NCBI GenBank assembly: GCA_003184365.1
Contig: NKYR01000063.1
Location: 1 to 64,000, forward strand
DNA from: Evernia prunastri
Lineage: Eukaryota > Ascomycota > Lecanoromycetes > Lecanorales > Parmeliaceae
Reading direction: 5' to 3'
DNA: 64,000 bases
The translations under genes and the position numbers were made by a program. Shown here piece by piece: positions 35,563 to 46,811 of the stretch. Below the pieces are notes generated by a model, which saw only the letters and a program-made list of their open reading frames with translations, made no database searches and was not told the origin of the DNA. Position 1 is the stretch's first letter. Each line of letters begins with the position of its first letter.

Positions 35563-38500
35563 ATGACAAGCGAGCGATCCAAATCTTCTGCTTCATACGC
35601 CTACTACTCCTTTCCTCCTACTCCTGATCGAAACTCTCCACCAGAGAGCTCAAAATCCACCTCCAAAACCCCCTCTCCTCAGACCGCGCGCACCTCCAAA
35701 AGTATGGCTCCCTCACCAACGGCTGGTAAAAAAGTTGGCAATCCGCCAACGACACCCACCAAAGCCGGTAAAAACGCGGGCTCCGGTCCGCCAAAGATCG
35801 GTCCTCCAAAAAACGCTGCGGACTCGCCTAAAGGCGCGGCAAACCAGGCCACCAGCACGCCTCGGAGCGCTCTCGGAAAATCTCAAGGCACCAAACCGAC
35901 CGACACACCTCCCCAGCCCCCACCACGGCCGAGGGCTGGTCAAGCCGGTCAACAGGCCAAGAGTGCCGCACCGCAGGCGCCGAAACCTACTGATCAAGCT
36001 TCAAAGGCTCAAAAACCTGTCGAGGACACGAAAAAGAATGTCGAAGACACCACCGAAGACAAGGGCATTGACCTGAAGGACAATGACCCCGCAAACGAAG
36101 CTGACACCGAAGAGACCGACGCTCCGGAGGGCAAGGTCAGTCAAGGCGGTAACGAGACCGGTGAGGAAGCGAGTTCAGCTGTCTCTACCGCTGACGATGA
36201 CGCCGAGGATACCGTTGAAGGTGCCAAGGAGACTGCCGAAGACACAGCTGAGGACACAGACGTACCTGACACCGACCAAGCTGAAGACACCGCTGACGAG
36301 GCTGCCGAGGGTGTTACCGGCGCGGCTGGTGGACTCGCAGGCAAGGCGAAGGAAGGCGCTAATGGCGCTGCCGAAAAGGCCCAAGACACTGCTGACGATG
36401 TTGAAGAGAAGGCGGACGGGACTGCGGAAGACGCCCAAGAAAAGGCCGGCGAGACTGCGGAAGACGCGCAAGAAAAGGCCGGTGAGACCGCGGAAGGCGC
36501 TGAGGAGGAGGTTGGTGAGGCTGCTGAAGGTGCCGAGGAGACCGCCGGCGACACTGCTGAAGGTGCCGAGGACGCAGTTGATGAAGCCGGCGAAGATGTC
36601 GAAGCACCAGAAGTTGACGGCGTCGAGGATGCTGCCGAGGGTGTTGCCGACGAGCTTCCGGTGGATCTATCAGTGCTCAAGGGTCTCGAAGTTGGCGAGG
36701 GTGGAGATATCTATGGCGCTGACGGGGAAGTAATAGGAAAGATTGAAGAAGGAGACCCCGAAGACCTCGTTGGTAAGACCATTGGTGACGACGGAGAAAT
36801 TCTCGATGAAGATGGAGACGTCATTGGCCGGGCCACCGTTCTTCCTGACAAAGCACAAGAGCTTGCCGATAAAGCCAAGGGCGATCTTCCCAATGTTAAT
36901 GTGCTTGATGGTCTTGAGGTTGGCGAAGGTGGAGAGATCTTAGGACCAGACGGAACACCGCTAGGCAAAATCACCGAAGGCAACCCGGAGGATCTTGTCG
37001 GTATGACACTGAATGAGAACGGCGAGATCGTCGACGAGGATGGAGACGTCATCGGCAGAGCTGAGGTCGTGCCAGGAGAAGCCGCCGACAAATTGAACGA
37101 AGCTGGTGAAGACGTTGGCGAAGAGGTTGGTGAAGACGCTGCTGAAGCGGTTCCCGAGGAGGCCGCCGACTTTGACCATGCTGCCAACATCGCCGAAATC
37201 GCTTCGGGGCTTACGCCAGATCTCTCCATTCTTCAAGGCAAGAAAGTCAACAAGAAGGGCAAGATTCTAGACGAAGAGGGCGAGATTATCGGTCAACTTA
37301 CCGAAGACTCGGATCCTGCCAAATGCGCTGGCAAAATTCCCAACGAGGACGGTGAGATTCTCGATAAAGATGGGGAAGTCGTTGGCAAGGTCGAGGTTGT
37401 TCCTGGAGAAGCCGCCGACGCCGCCATGAAAGAACTGCATCCCGAACTGGTGGAGAAACTGGAGGCAGCTGAACAGGCTGCTGAGGAGGCCGAACAGGAA
37501 GCCGAGGTTCCACAACTTCCCGGACTCGACATTCTGGAAGGCTTAAAAGTCAACAAGAAGGGAGAAGTTCTGAACGAAGACGGAGAGCCCATTGCACGTG
37601 TCTCCGAAGGCGAGATCACCGAGCTCGCCGGAAAGAAGATTAACGCCAACGGCGAAGTACTTGACAAGGAAGGAAACGTCATTGGTAGGGTGGAGCTCAT
37701 CCCAGAGGCATTCCCAGATGTTCCCGCGGAGGGCGAAGAGGAGGGTGAGGGAGAGGGCGCCGAAGAGGAGGGCGAAGAGGGTGAGGGGGCTGCCGAGGAG
37801 GTTCCTCAGCTTCCAGGCATGGATATATTGGAAGGCCTCAAAGTCAATAAGAAAGGAGAGGTAGTCAACGAGGACGGCGACCCAATTGCGAAACTGGTTG
37901 AAGGCGACCTCGAGGCTTGCAAGGGCAAGAAGATCAATGCTCAAGGCGAGGTCATCGATGCTGAGGGTAATGTTCTCGGCAAAGTCGAATTGATCCCGGA
38001 AGCATTCCCAGACGCCGTGCAGCCAGAAGAGACCGGACCAGACTTCTCAGTCCTTGAAGGGTACAAGGTCAACAAGAATGGAGACGTCATCAACGAAGAT
38101 GGCGAGACACTTGCCAAACTGGTTGAGGGCGACCTTGAGGCCTGCAAGGGCAAGAAGATCAACCCACAGGGTGAGGTCCTTGATGCCGAAGGCAACGTCA
38201 TCGGCAAAGTCGAACTGGCCGGTGCTGCTGCTGAAGAAGAGGAAGAAACCGGCCCCGAGCTTCCTCCACTTTCCACAATGGAAGGCATGCGATGTAACAA
38301 AGCCGGCAAGATTGTCAACGATGACGGCGATGTTGTCGGTGAGCTTGTCGAAGGAGACGCTAAGAAGCTGAACAAGATGAAGGCCGAACTTGACGCTGAA
38401 GGCCAATTTTGGGATGGCAAAGGGAAAGTCATTGGCAGAGCCGTCACGCTGCCTATTGAAGATCATGAAGAGGAGTCGCCATTTGCGGGTCTTGAAGGTC

Positions 38501-40444
38501 TCGTTGTCGTCGCTGACGGATGGGTCGAGGACGAGAACCAAAACAAAGTTGGTATCATAGTTGAAGGCGACCCCAAAAAACTGGTCGGTAGGGCCGTTGA
38601 TGAAGACGGAGACGTCATTGACAAGCGCGGCAATGTCGTTGGTCACGCTGAACGATACGAGGAGCCTGAAGAGGAAGAGGAGGTCAAGGCGGATCTATCG
38701 ATTCTCAAGGGACTGCCAGTCAACAAGCAAGGGAATGTTATCGGTCCAGAAGGTGTCCCGATCGCTCGTCTCGTGGAAGGCAACGCCAAGGAGCTTGCTG
38801 GCAGGAAGTGCGACGAGGAAGGCCAGATTTGGGACGATTCTGGCAACGTCGTCGGGCGTTGCGAGCTCATCCCTGCAAACGAGCGCGAGGCTAAACCCGA
38901 AGGTCCTTTTGCTGGTCTCGTGGACTGCGTCGTTGTCAAAGACGGCTTCGTTGAAGATGAAGATGGAAACCGCGTTGGGGTCGTTGTCGAGGGCGACGCG
39001 AAGCGACTTGTTGGCCGTGCTGTTGATGAAGATGGAGATATCATTGACAAGTATGGTAACGTCAAAGGTCACGCCGAGCCATACGAGGAACCTGAAGAAG
39101 AGGCTGTCGATTTGTCTTCTTTGGAAGGAAAGGTCGTCAACAAGGCCGGTAACGTCGTTGATGAGCATGGCACAATCTTTGGCCGTATTGCAGAGGGTGA
39201 CCCCGCGGAACTGGCTGGAAAGAAGGTCGATGGCCAAGGGCAAATCTGGAACGACAACGGCAAGGTCATTGGCCAGGCAGAACTCCTTCCAGGTGGTGGT
39301 ACACAAGCACCAGAAGGTGCTTTCGCTGGGTTCGAGAACCTGGTCGTGGCCGATGGAGGTATGGTGACAGATGGCGCAGGCCAGATTGTTGGCAAGCTTG
39401 ATGAAGAATCCATGCCAAACGCCGAGAAGCTTCTTGGCCGCAAGGTTGACGAAGACGGAGAGATCCTCGACAAAGCCGGTAACAGCATTGGCAAGGCCAT
39501 TCGATGGAAGCCCGAAGAGAAAGAGAGACGCATCAATCCTATGTCGGGCCACGTGGTTAACAGCAAAGGCGAGGTTCGCGACGAGAACGGTGAATTGCTC
39601 GGAATGGTCACTGATGGCCACCTGCCTACGCTCGTAGGCTGCGAGGTCGATGATAACGGCTACGTTGTGGACAACGATGGCAACAAGATCGGCGAATGCA
39701 CACTCATGGAGAACATCCCAGAAGAAGAGGTGGAGGAGCTAGGCCCGACGGAAGAAGAGCTCCAAAAGGCGGAAGATGCGGAGATTGCGAAGAAGATGAA
39801 CAACATTGTGCAACAAACAATCGAGAAGATGCAGCCAGTCTGCAAGAACATCACAGACGTAAGCTTTCCTGTTTTCCCTCCCATGTTGACCGCCGGCTAA
39901 CCAAAAACCATAGCGCATGGACAAAGCGGACCGAACGCCAAAGGAGGAGCTCGACGAAGAAGAGCTCGTCAAAGACGTCAAGCCCATGATCGAAGAAGGC
40001 AACCGCATCCTGCAAGAATGCAACGGCGCCATCCGGGGCCTCGACCCGGACGGCCACATCGCCGCGACGGCCAAGGCGCGCGCCGCCGCCGGCGAAGCTA
40101 CGCCGCAGGAGAACGCCCTGGCCAACTCGCTCAAGGAGCTCACGTCGACCATCGTGCAGACGATCGAGAACGCGAAGAAGAAGCTCAACGACATGCCCCA
40201 CGCCAAGAAGGAGCTCAACCCGCTCTGGGGCCTGCTGACGGAGCCCCTGTTCCAGATCATCGCCGCCGTCGGCCTCCTGCTCAGCGGCGTCCTTGGCCTG
40301 GTCGGGAAGCTGCTCAACGGCCTCGGCCTCGGCGGCATCGTCAATGGCCTGCTCGGCGGGCTGGGCATCGACAAGCTGCTCGGCGGCCTGGGTCTCGGCA
40401 GCATAGGCAAATCGCTGGGACTGGGCGGGGGGAAGAAGAAGTGA
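35563..40444 (+). CDS. LEA-like protein with 13 DUF3659-type repeats
   Basis: Exons 35563-39858 and 39914-40444 give 1608 residues. Residues 1-150 are Pro/Ser/Lys-rich. Residues 150-365 are acidic and Ala/Glu/Asp/Thr-rich, with LEA-group-3-like words such as AEDAQEKAGET in tandem. From about residue 367 to 1385 there are 13 repeats of roughly 64 residues. Each starts like LSILxGLxVNKxG and holds two half-motifs of the type NGEVLDKEGNVIGRV, separated by EGDxxxLxGK. I recognise the repeat as DUF3659. Exon 2 encodes a helical segment and a Gly/Leu-rich hydrophobic tail ending GLGGGKKK. LEA-like proteins are linked to desiccation and cell protection; DUF3659 has no defined function and has been noted in septal-pore-type proteins, so role and location are inference. 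Exon 2 is far more GC-rich than exon 1. Confidence 0.9.
36661..39720 (+). repeat. 13-unit internal coding repeat array
   Basis: The units are about 190 bases each. Units 3-6 share the VNKKG form and are closest to one another (units 4, 5 and 6 share LEGLKVNKKGEV-like starts). From unit 7 on, two forms alternate: one beginning like DLSxLxGxxVNKxG (7, 9, 11) and one like PFAGLxxxVVxDG (8, 10, 12). This suggests duplication of a two-unit block. The repeats are diverged at DNA level, so collapse by assembly is unlikely. Confidence 0.85.
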
Positions 40445-40889
40445 GTTTGAGTTTGAGTCGAGTTGAGTTGAAGGGAATCAAAGCCCACGGGATGGAAAAA
40501 AACGGCGACATCTATCGGTTCCAGACTGTGTTTGTACACAAAATGTTGTTTTTCCAATAAGCATGCCACCTGCCATGAGCAGGGAAGGGACGAGGAGCGG
40601 TGGAGGCTGTGCCCTCCGGAACAAAAAAGGATTGTGTCCATCAAAGGTAGTTTTTTCTTGAAAGTTTTTAGCCTGTATCTGCTCAAGCGAGTATCATAAG
40701 TCCGTACTCAATGTAATAATATCCATCAAGTTTCCAATCTCTGATTGATTCCACACACGACGTTTGCCCGCTCTCGTTGCGAGATCATGTCCGTGAGAGC
40801 TACGTTGTGCTTACTAGCGATTCCCGGCTGCTTTGTCGCGGTTGGCAGTGAGTGAGTGCTGCGTAGTGGTTGGCAATGGCAACGGCAGT

Positions 40890-41059
40890 GATCAGGATGG
40901 AGAAAAGGCGATGGCTTTGGAAGGAGGGGATGATCTTGGGAAGGTGGAAGGTGGAGCTCAATCAATCAATCAATCAATCAATCCATCGCAGGAAAGCGCA
41001 AGTCTTTCACGGCAATAATCATATATCTCTTGTTTGAACTTATATCTATCTATCGTGTA
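40890..41059 (+). repeat. Direct repeat copy 1, left of the gap
   Basis: The 170 bases from GATCAGGATGGAG to TATCGTGTA recur at 41073-41238. The only difference visible is six versus five AATC units in the microsatellite near 40960. Such a match on both sides of an N gap is a typical failed overlap in assembly. Confidence 0.95.
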
Positions 41060-41072
41060 NNNNNNNNNNNNN
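41060..41072. other. Assembly gap, 13 N
   Basis: Thirteen N bases lie between two copies of the same 166-170 base sequence. Confidence 0.98.
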
Positions 41073-41238
41073 GATCAGGATGGAGAAAAGGCGATGGCTT
41101 TGGAAGGAGGGGATGATCTTGGGAAGGTGGAAGGTGGAGCTCAATCAATCAATCAATCAATCCATCGCAGGAAAGCGCAAGTCTTTCACGGCAATAATCA
41201 TATATCTCTTGTTTGAACTTATATCTATCTATCGTGTA
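41073..41238 (+). repeat. Direct repeat copy 2, right of the gap
   Basis: This matches 40890-41059 throughout except for one AATC unit less. It is probably the same locus assembled twice. Confidence 0.95.
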
Positions 41239-41564
41239 TTCGTGTGCACTTGATGCTTTCGCACTCATTGTCAGTAGAGCAAGATGAAAGCTAGGGAACA
41301 GATGTTTTTCTATAAGCACGTCGCTTTCTTTTCAAATTGACAGATTGCCATCCCTCAATATTCAATATTCAACGCACGCTAACTTCGAAACGAACGCCCT
41401 TGTGCCTGCGACGCCGTGGATAGTCTCTCGTGTCGACTTCAGACTATCATTACGCTGACCGGTACGTGGGTTTTCCCAAATCATTAGAGGACCGCCTAGG
41501 GAGCTGCCAAAGCGATCAAACGTATGTACGGAACGTGGAACTCTGTCTGCCGTCGTACCGCCTT

Positions 41565-43137
41565 CTAGTCACCTTTCTGCACAGCTCTCCCATTTGACGC
41601 ATGCTTCTCTGGTGTATGTCCGTTCGACACACTCTTCTCCCCCACCGGACCTTGACCTGGAGCAGGCTTCTGGGTGATTGTCAGGCAATTGATGCCTAAA
41701 TAGGCACAAATGCTATTGATGACCAAGAGCGCCCAACGGAAGTAAACTACCGTGGCAAACACGAAGTACGCTCGTAGGTACCAGAGCTCCACTTCTGCAG
41801 TGACCGGCGGCAGACCAATTCGTGGCAAGTTACCCAGAACGGCGCCACCGATCAGAGGGATCAGCATCACGGTCCAGTAGGGAAAGGGCTGCCGTGTTAG
41901 ATGGGCTAGAATTATCTTTGTTGTCATCCGTCCGAAAACAAACGACATGGTCAAACAGAACAATACAAGCCTGTTCTCACGCATCAAAGTCGAGTGGGGT
42001 GAGTATAGCCAAGCGCAGATAGAAGCTGTGTATACAGCGATTGGCGTCCACTCCCAGAATACCGGAGCCACGGGAAGGCCCTGCTCACGACGAGCCTTGA
42101 CGACATTGTACACGCAAGCCGGGAGGTGGGCGACTAAGAAAGTGCCAAAGATGATGGGGACCCATAGATCTATCATAGAGTTCTGCCCAATGATTTCTGA
42201 ATGGCCCAACAGGTCTGAGATGGGGTGGTGCCACATTTGCGGCCCGTAGTACCCTGACAGTATCATGACAGTACATGCAATAATGAGTCCCTCTGGATCA
42301 TATTAGCGAATCAGCAAAGACACGGAGACGCAAATAAACCGCTGTACCTGTAGGACCATTGAAAAACCCCAAGTACAAAGTGTGGGTGTGGTATGTCTCC
42401 CATGTGGAAAAGAACATAGGCAAACATGGTATGAGAGCGGTGAAGACTCCTTTGGGAGAAGGTCCCAAAGCCAAAGCAGCTGTTTCGCACAAGCTTGCCA
42501 GCGTACAGTTCAGAGAATCAATGCCATGACTGGCCAACGTTCAGCATCGCATTCATAGTATAGCAAGAGGTCCGAACATACTCAAATAGCTCCCCTAAAC
42601 CACTAGACTGTCCTGTACGCCGTGCTTGCTTGCCATCGACGTTGTCCATGGTTGAATACCTGGTACCCAAAGACACGTCAGCTCTACAACACAAACGCTT
42701 TGTTTCTATCGCTGCTCACATCCATAATCCAACCGCAAAGCTATAATACAGCCATGGCGGGCCCTAAAGCTTGTTCAGCAACCCAGATACAGCGACCATC
42801 AAGGAATACCATTTGTAGAAAGTGTTGCCTACCGGTCCCACTAAATCTGGCATCCAGACCTCTAAGCATATGACGTTGGTGACGATGAAAAAGAATCCTA
42901 GGAGAGTAACCATGTTTGGGGCGAGCCATAGCGGCAGTAGTTGCACGAACGCGTTCCACTGTCCTCGACAAATTGGCAAGACGTCGAGCGTGTGGGAGTA
43001 TGGGCTCCACGTACATAATGCCGTAAGATGTAGTGAGAGATAAGGGACTTATCGACGCTCGAGTACTTGTACGACTTGAGGTGAACGAGAGCTTCTTCAG
43101 ATACACATTCTGCTGCAGCCTTACCTAGACACGACAT
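41565..43137 (-). CDS. Choline/ethanolamine phosphotransferase (CPT1/EPT1 type)
   Basis: Six exons (43137-43015, 42958-42833, 42763-42720, 42659-42582, 42529-42348, 42292-41565) give 426 residues. The start block LKSYKYSSVDKSLISHYIL and WLAPNMVTLLGFF are typical of the family. The CDP-alcohol phosphotransferase signature DG(x)2AR(x)8G(x)3D(x)3D is complete at residues 106-128; its third Asp (124) is created by splicing intron 4. Several hydrophobic segments follow (LWVPIIFGTFLVAHLPACVY; LVLFCLTMSFVFG; YWTVMLIPLIGGAVLG), as expected for an ER membrane enzyme. Family role: transfers phosphocholine or phosphoethanolamine from the CDP form to diacylglycerol, the last Kennedy-pathway step. Which head group is preferred cannot be read from sequence. 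The start ATG is the only one available upstream. Confidence 0.92.
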
Positions 43138-43825
43138 GTCATTAGCGAGTCCATAAGGTCTGGTTATTGGGTTGTCGGACAGAGTTCAGGGAGGAATGAA
43201 AGAGGAGAATGAGTTCACTTTTCTTCATGCTACCTGCTTCCTCTGTAGGTACCTGCTCTTCACGTTCTCGGTATTGGGGGAGAAGTGACATGAAAAGATA
43301 TTTGCAGCGTATTTTCACCGCATCTTTGGTTGAACCGGGTCGTAGACAAACTCCAGTGAAGGTAGGTATGTAATTACCGGAACATGTCATAGACAGCCTG
43401 GTCTGGCAGCGTCCAAGTTTGAAGTTTCCCACATTGCTCGGCCGAGGTTTTGCCGCATCAGGGTCCAAGGGTCCCAGTGGGAGTGGGGCTCTGGGGGTCG
43501 AGGGGGTTCGCCAAAATAAAATGCAAAGAGGGCCCGCGAAAATCGCTGAATGCGGTATCTTTTCCTACGAGTCTTATAACTCAACGACGAAAGCCTTGAT
43601 CAACAAGATTTTGGTTATTAAGTTACTCCAATCGACGACTTATACCTTTTCTAACCAAGTGCGTAAGCTCACCTAGAAGTTTTGTATGATTATTCGACTC
43701 TAAAAATCCGTCACTGCGCAATTTATTTTGGCGACCCCAGAGGGAGGGAACTTTACCTACCACTCTTGTTCTCTCTGACCCGTTGAATTTAAAATGGTCG
43801 CGCGAATTCCATTGAGTATGTTATA
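43138..43825. other. Intergenic region containing a MITE-like element
   Basis: Apart from the element at 43489-43742 there is no gene. The left part (43138-43480) should contain the promoter of the phosphotransferase gene. Confidence 0.6.
43489..43742. mobile_element. MITE-like element with terminal inverted repeats
   Basis: The left end CTCTGGGG ... TCGCCAAAATAAAATGC and the reverse complement of the right end, CTCTGGGGTCGCCAAAATAAATTGC, match except for an 11-base insertion on the left and one base near the inner limit. The interior is about 195 bases, has no coding frame and is more AT-rich. Length and inverted ends fit a non-autonomous DNA transposon. No clear target-site duplication was found, and no second copy is visible in this window. 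Confidence 0.6.
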
Positions 43826-44933
43826 CTATTTTTCGATAATTTTATTCAAAGAGTCTATCTTCGTGGCTAAGGATATCGCTGTGATGCCATTGCCTATTTT
43901 GACCTTGACAGTACTGATGCTGAGTTGGAGCGTTGGAAATTCAATGCCAGTAGTGTTCAAGCCTTCCCTCAGCTCCTGCGAAGGAACATCCAATGTCCAA
44001 CCGATGCTGATATGAAAACTCGACGACATGTCCATATCGGTTGATGGTTCGGAACGATTCATGTTAGACGAAATGGTAGCTCCTGTGGTCTTCGTTGGCC
44101 GACCTCTATTTGCTGCTTGACGTTTCCGAGATCGGTCATCAGCGGAGTATTGCAGCAAGTCTGTATAGAGAGGCGGCTGACTAAAGCTCGTGACCGTCTG
44201 ATTTGAGAGGTGAAGGAGCTGATTTAAACCGTTTTGAGACGCTCTCTCCAGCTTCAGCACCAAGAACCAGCGTGTCTTCTCATAATTGGCAACCCATTCC
44301 AAGCCTTTCGCGGCTACCTCGAAACTGAGACACTTGATTAGAAGAGGACTTACCCTCCAAGTGATGTGAACCTACGTGCTCAAACCTGTCTTGCTAATGG
44401 CGCGACTCAAGATATCAATGAATGGCTGTCGTTGAGGTGCGAGTAGCACGATTGGCCTCGAGAGACTGATATGCAGAGGCAACTCTGCTCCAAGCTCACT
44501 CCTCAGAAGACTGTGGACTGGGCGAGTTTGTGCATTGCTGAACCTGGCCAAGATATGGTCGAGACGGTTCGAGTGTTCTGTTGTAGGGAACCCTCCACAC
44601 CATGAGCCAGCACATCAAGGAAATCCCAAGTCATTGACACTGTTCGATGGACTCACATTCAACGTAGACATGTGTAGGCCAACTACCCTCGATGTGCGGC
44701 GTAACCCTCTGACGTCCAGCATGCAGGTGAGGATCATCTTGTTTACTGACTCTGGCTGAAGAAGCGTAGAGGTCATGGAAGTTGTCCGGCAAAGGAGGAA
44801 GTGTGGGGAGTGTGAGTTCTGCGGTTGAGCTATGCTTTCTCTTGATTCCTTGGGAGCTGGGGCTGTTGATGTAGTGCTGGTCCGGCTGAGGACTTTCGGA
44901 ACTTTCGCTATCAGAATATTCCACAAGAGGCAT
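43826..44933 (-). CDS. usb1: U6 snRNA 3' exonuclease Usb1
   Basis: Exons 44933-44657, 44592-44376 and 44324-43826 give 330 residues. The protein starts MPLVEYSDSESSES. The conserved block LPPLPDNFHDLYASSARVS leads to GRQRVTPHIEGSWPTHVYVE, then WFPTTEHSNRLDHIL across intron 1. The two 2H-phosphodiesterase motifs are present: HIS at 133-135 (LPLHISLSRP) and HIS at 269-271 (SFHISIGWTL). LEWVANYEKTRWFLVLKLE matches the strand before the second half. Family role: trims and modifies the 3' oligo(U) end of U6 RNA, protecting the spliceosomal RNA. A basic, low-complexity insert (about 230-260) precedes the second motif. Confidence 0.93.
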
Positions 44934-46811
44934 GATGAAATCGCTGAATTCAGGATTGAGGATACCAATTTCAATCCTTGCCCTAGAGTAGGTACCTACC
45001 TAGTGCGATGTACGGCGCCTAGTCGGTAGGTTACTAGTACATTACCGGAGCTAAGGCACATCTAGCGGATTATAAGAGACAGTCTTCGCCTATCACACAT
45101 TCAGCGCCCTACTACTACTGCGTCTACACTCATCTCTTACAATCTGCTCAAACCATGAGTCCATGCTAACTAGCAATTTTTAATTCCTAACAGTTGGTAA
45201 ATTCTAGATCTATATTATTGAATAGTTGGTGCAATTTGGACCTCAGCAGCAACTACAAAATGTTTCAGCCATCACTAACCCTGCGCCGCGTCTAGCTCGC
45301 AAGATCCCATTGCATTGTGCAAGGGAGCCTGCAACCCATTTCGTGGCGACTGTCGAAGGGCTGATACTGCCAGCGAATCATGAACTTGCATCATCTATAA
45401 TTATTGCAGGACGTCGGATTGATATGGGCTCTTTGAGCGCGAAGTTGCCAACCCTGGACACTAGAGTACATCCTCCACAGCGACGTCTTCGAGCACTTCG
45501 TCTACACTACCCCAACCTCCGCAATATACGTCTGGATTTTGGACATGCCCGACGAGCGCGGCGACATTCGCGAAGCTCTCCAAGAATCTGCTGAAGCCGC
45601 ACATCAGCAAGATGTGGGATGAGGCCAAGAAGACGACTCCTCTGACCAATCGGGGCACCTGGTTGATACAAGGTTCAAAAAAGTAGAGCCGGGGTCAGCC
45701 GCTCTAATCCTAATCTTCAAACCCTAAGCTAACCTCTGGTATCTCCGACGAGCCTTCTAAGAGGCGACTGCGTCGAACCCGATCTCAATCTCTTGAAGGT
45801 TCGTAAGATTATGAAGTAGCATACACACTGTCGATACATATGATGGTGTATATGCTCAGTATATACTCCGGTTTTCAACCTTAACTTTGGCGAGCCTAGT
45901 TTAACCCTTGCCAAGCTGTTAATCACGGGAACTTTTCTTGACCCTGGCCGGACGTGAATTTTCGAGATGAGAGGAAGGACAGAGTCCTCGAGACCTGCTA
46001 AAAGCCTTGGAAGAAATGCAACCCGCGTCCAAAGAGTCTCGGCAACAGAGTTCGAATTCGACAAGATTTCCAACCGTCAGGCTTCAGCCGTTGAACATAG
46101 TCCCTCGAGCTCGATTTCGTGCTTAGCTTCCGGCGACATCAAGACTTATCCCTGCCCAGGGCCCCTTCGGTAAGCACATAATTTCAAGTTGTCGACATCG
46201 ACACATCTTTTCGGTTTCTCATTCAAGCAGTTGGTGTTATGTTAATATATACTTCGTCATGTTTAATACTTTCAACGTCAAATTCAACCTCAAGCCTGAA
46301 AATTCAAGTCCCAAACCCTCGAAAGATGGAAATTATAGCATGTCGAACACCAATGTTGCAAAGAGTGCGATAGAGAGCGAAAGGTCAATTTACTCAAAAT
46401 GATTAGAGAAATGCAGTAGCATTTAAATCGCTCTCACGCTCGTGGTTAATTTCTATAATCAATCCATCTGAAAATCATAGTCTTTTCTCGTCAAACTAAA
46501 AAGAAGCCTCTACCCTTAATTTGGAAAATTGAAGATATCTTCACATGTTTGACCTTTCGGGCTGAAGTTTCCAACTTTCAAATTTTGATCTTGGCGTCAA
46601 GGTTCCATGGTATTTCGGAAGCAGGTATGATTGAAGACGCAGGGCTGGTGATTAATTAATAGAAAATGTCAAACGTCAGGCTTGAAATTATTGATGCTGA
46701 GTATATGAGTACATACTTGGGAATTTCCTTTCTCAAACCATTCGAGTTCTCACATTCCCTTTCGAGCTTTCTTTTGGCGGCCATAAACATCTGCTCGGAA
46801 ACCTCCACGCC
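44934..46811. other. Gene-poor region with a gene relic
   Basis: Almost 1.9 kb lies between usb1 and the S41 peptidase gene. It contains TAGGTACCTACC words near 44990, a frameshifted coding relic at 45455-45686, and a 47-codon frame at 46259-46402 (MFNTFNVKFNLKPENSS) that is polar and protein-like but unrecognised. The stretch 46150-46700 is AT-rich. Confidence 0.5.
45455..45686 (+). pseudogene. Frameshifted gene fragment, family unknown
   Basis: Frame one (from 45455) reads WTLEYILHSDVFEHFVYTTP then TSAIYVWILDMPDERGDIRE. About 45580 the sense moves by one base to a second frame, KNLLKPHISKMWDEAKKTTP then LTNRGTWLIQGSKK, stop at 45684. Both parts look like real protein: balanced composition, amphipathic, no low complexity. 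A single-base indel near CTCCAAGAATCT would explain it. I do not recognise the family. No start codon or intact 5' part is seen, so a degraded copy of a gene is the best reading; a spliced live gene is less likely. Confidence 0.5.

Larger units (their letters stand above)
40445..41564. other. Intergenic region with duplicated gap flanks
   Basis: The region lies between the 3' ends of the LEA-like gene and the phosphotransferase gene. It contains a run of 13 N (41060-41072) flanked by two nearly identical segments (see separate entries). No gene is seen. Confidence 0.7.

Noticed and set aside
38695..39621. 308-codon antisense frame in the repeat protein gene
   Set aside because: It follows the repeat period of the sense gene and has low-complexity composition. 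It is a shadow of the coding repeats.
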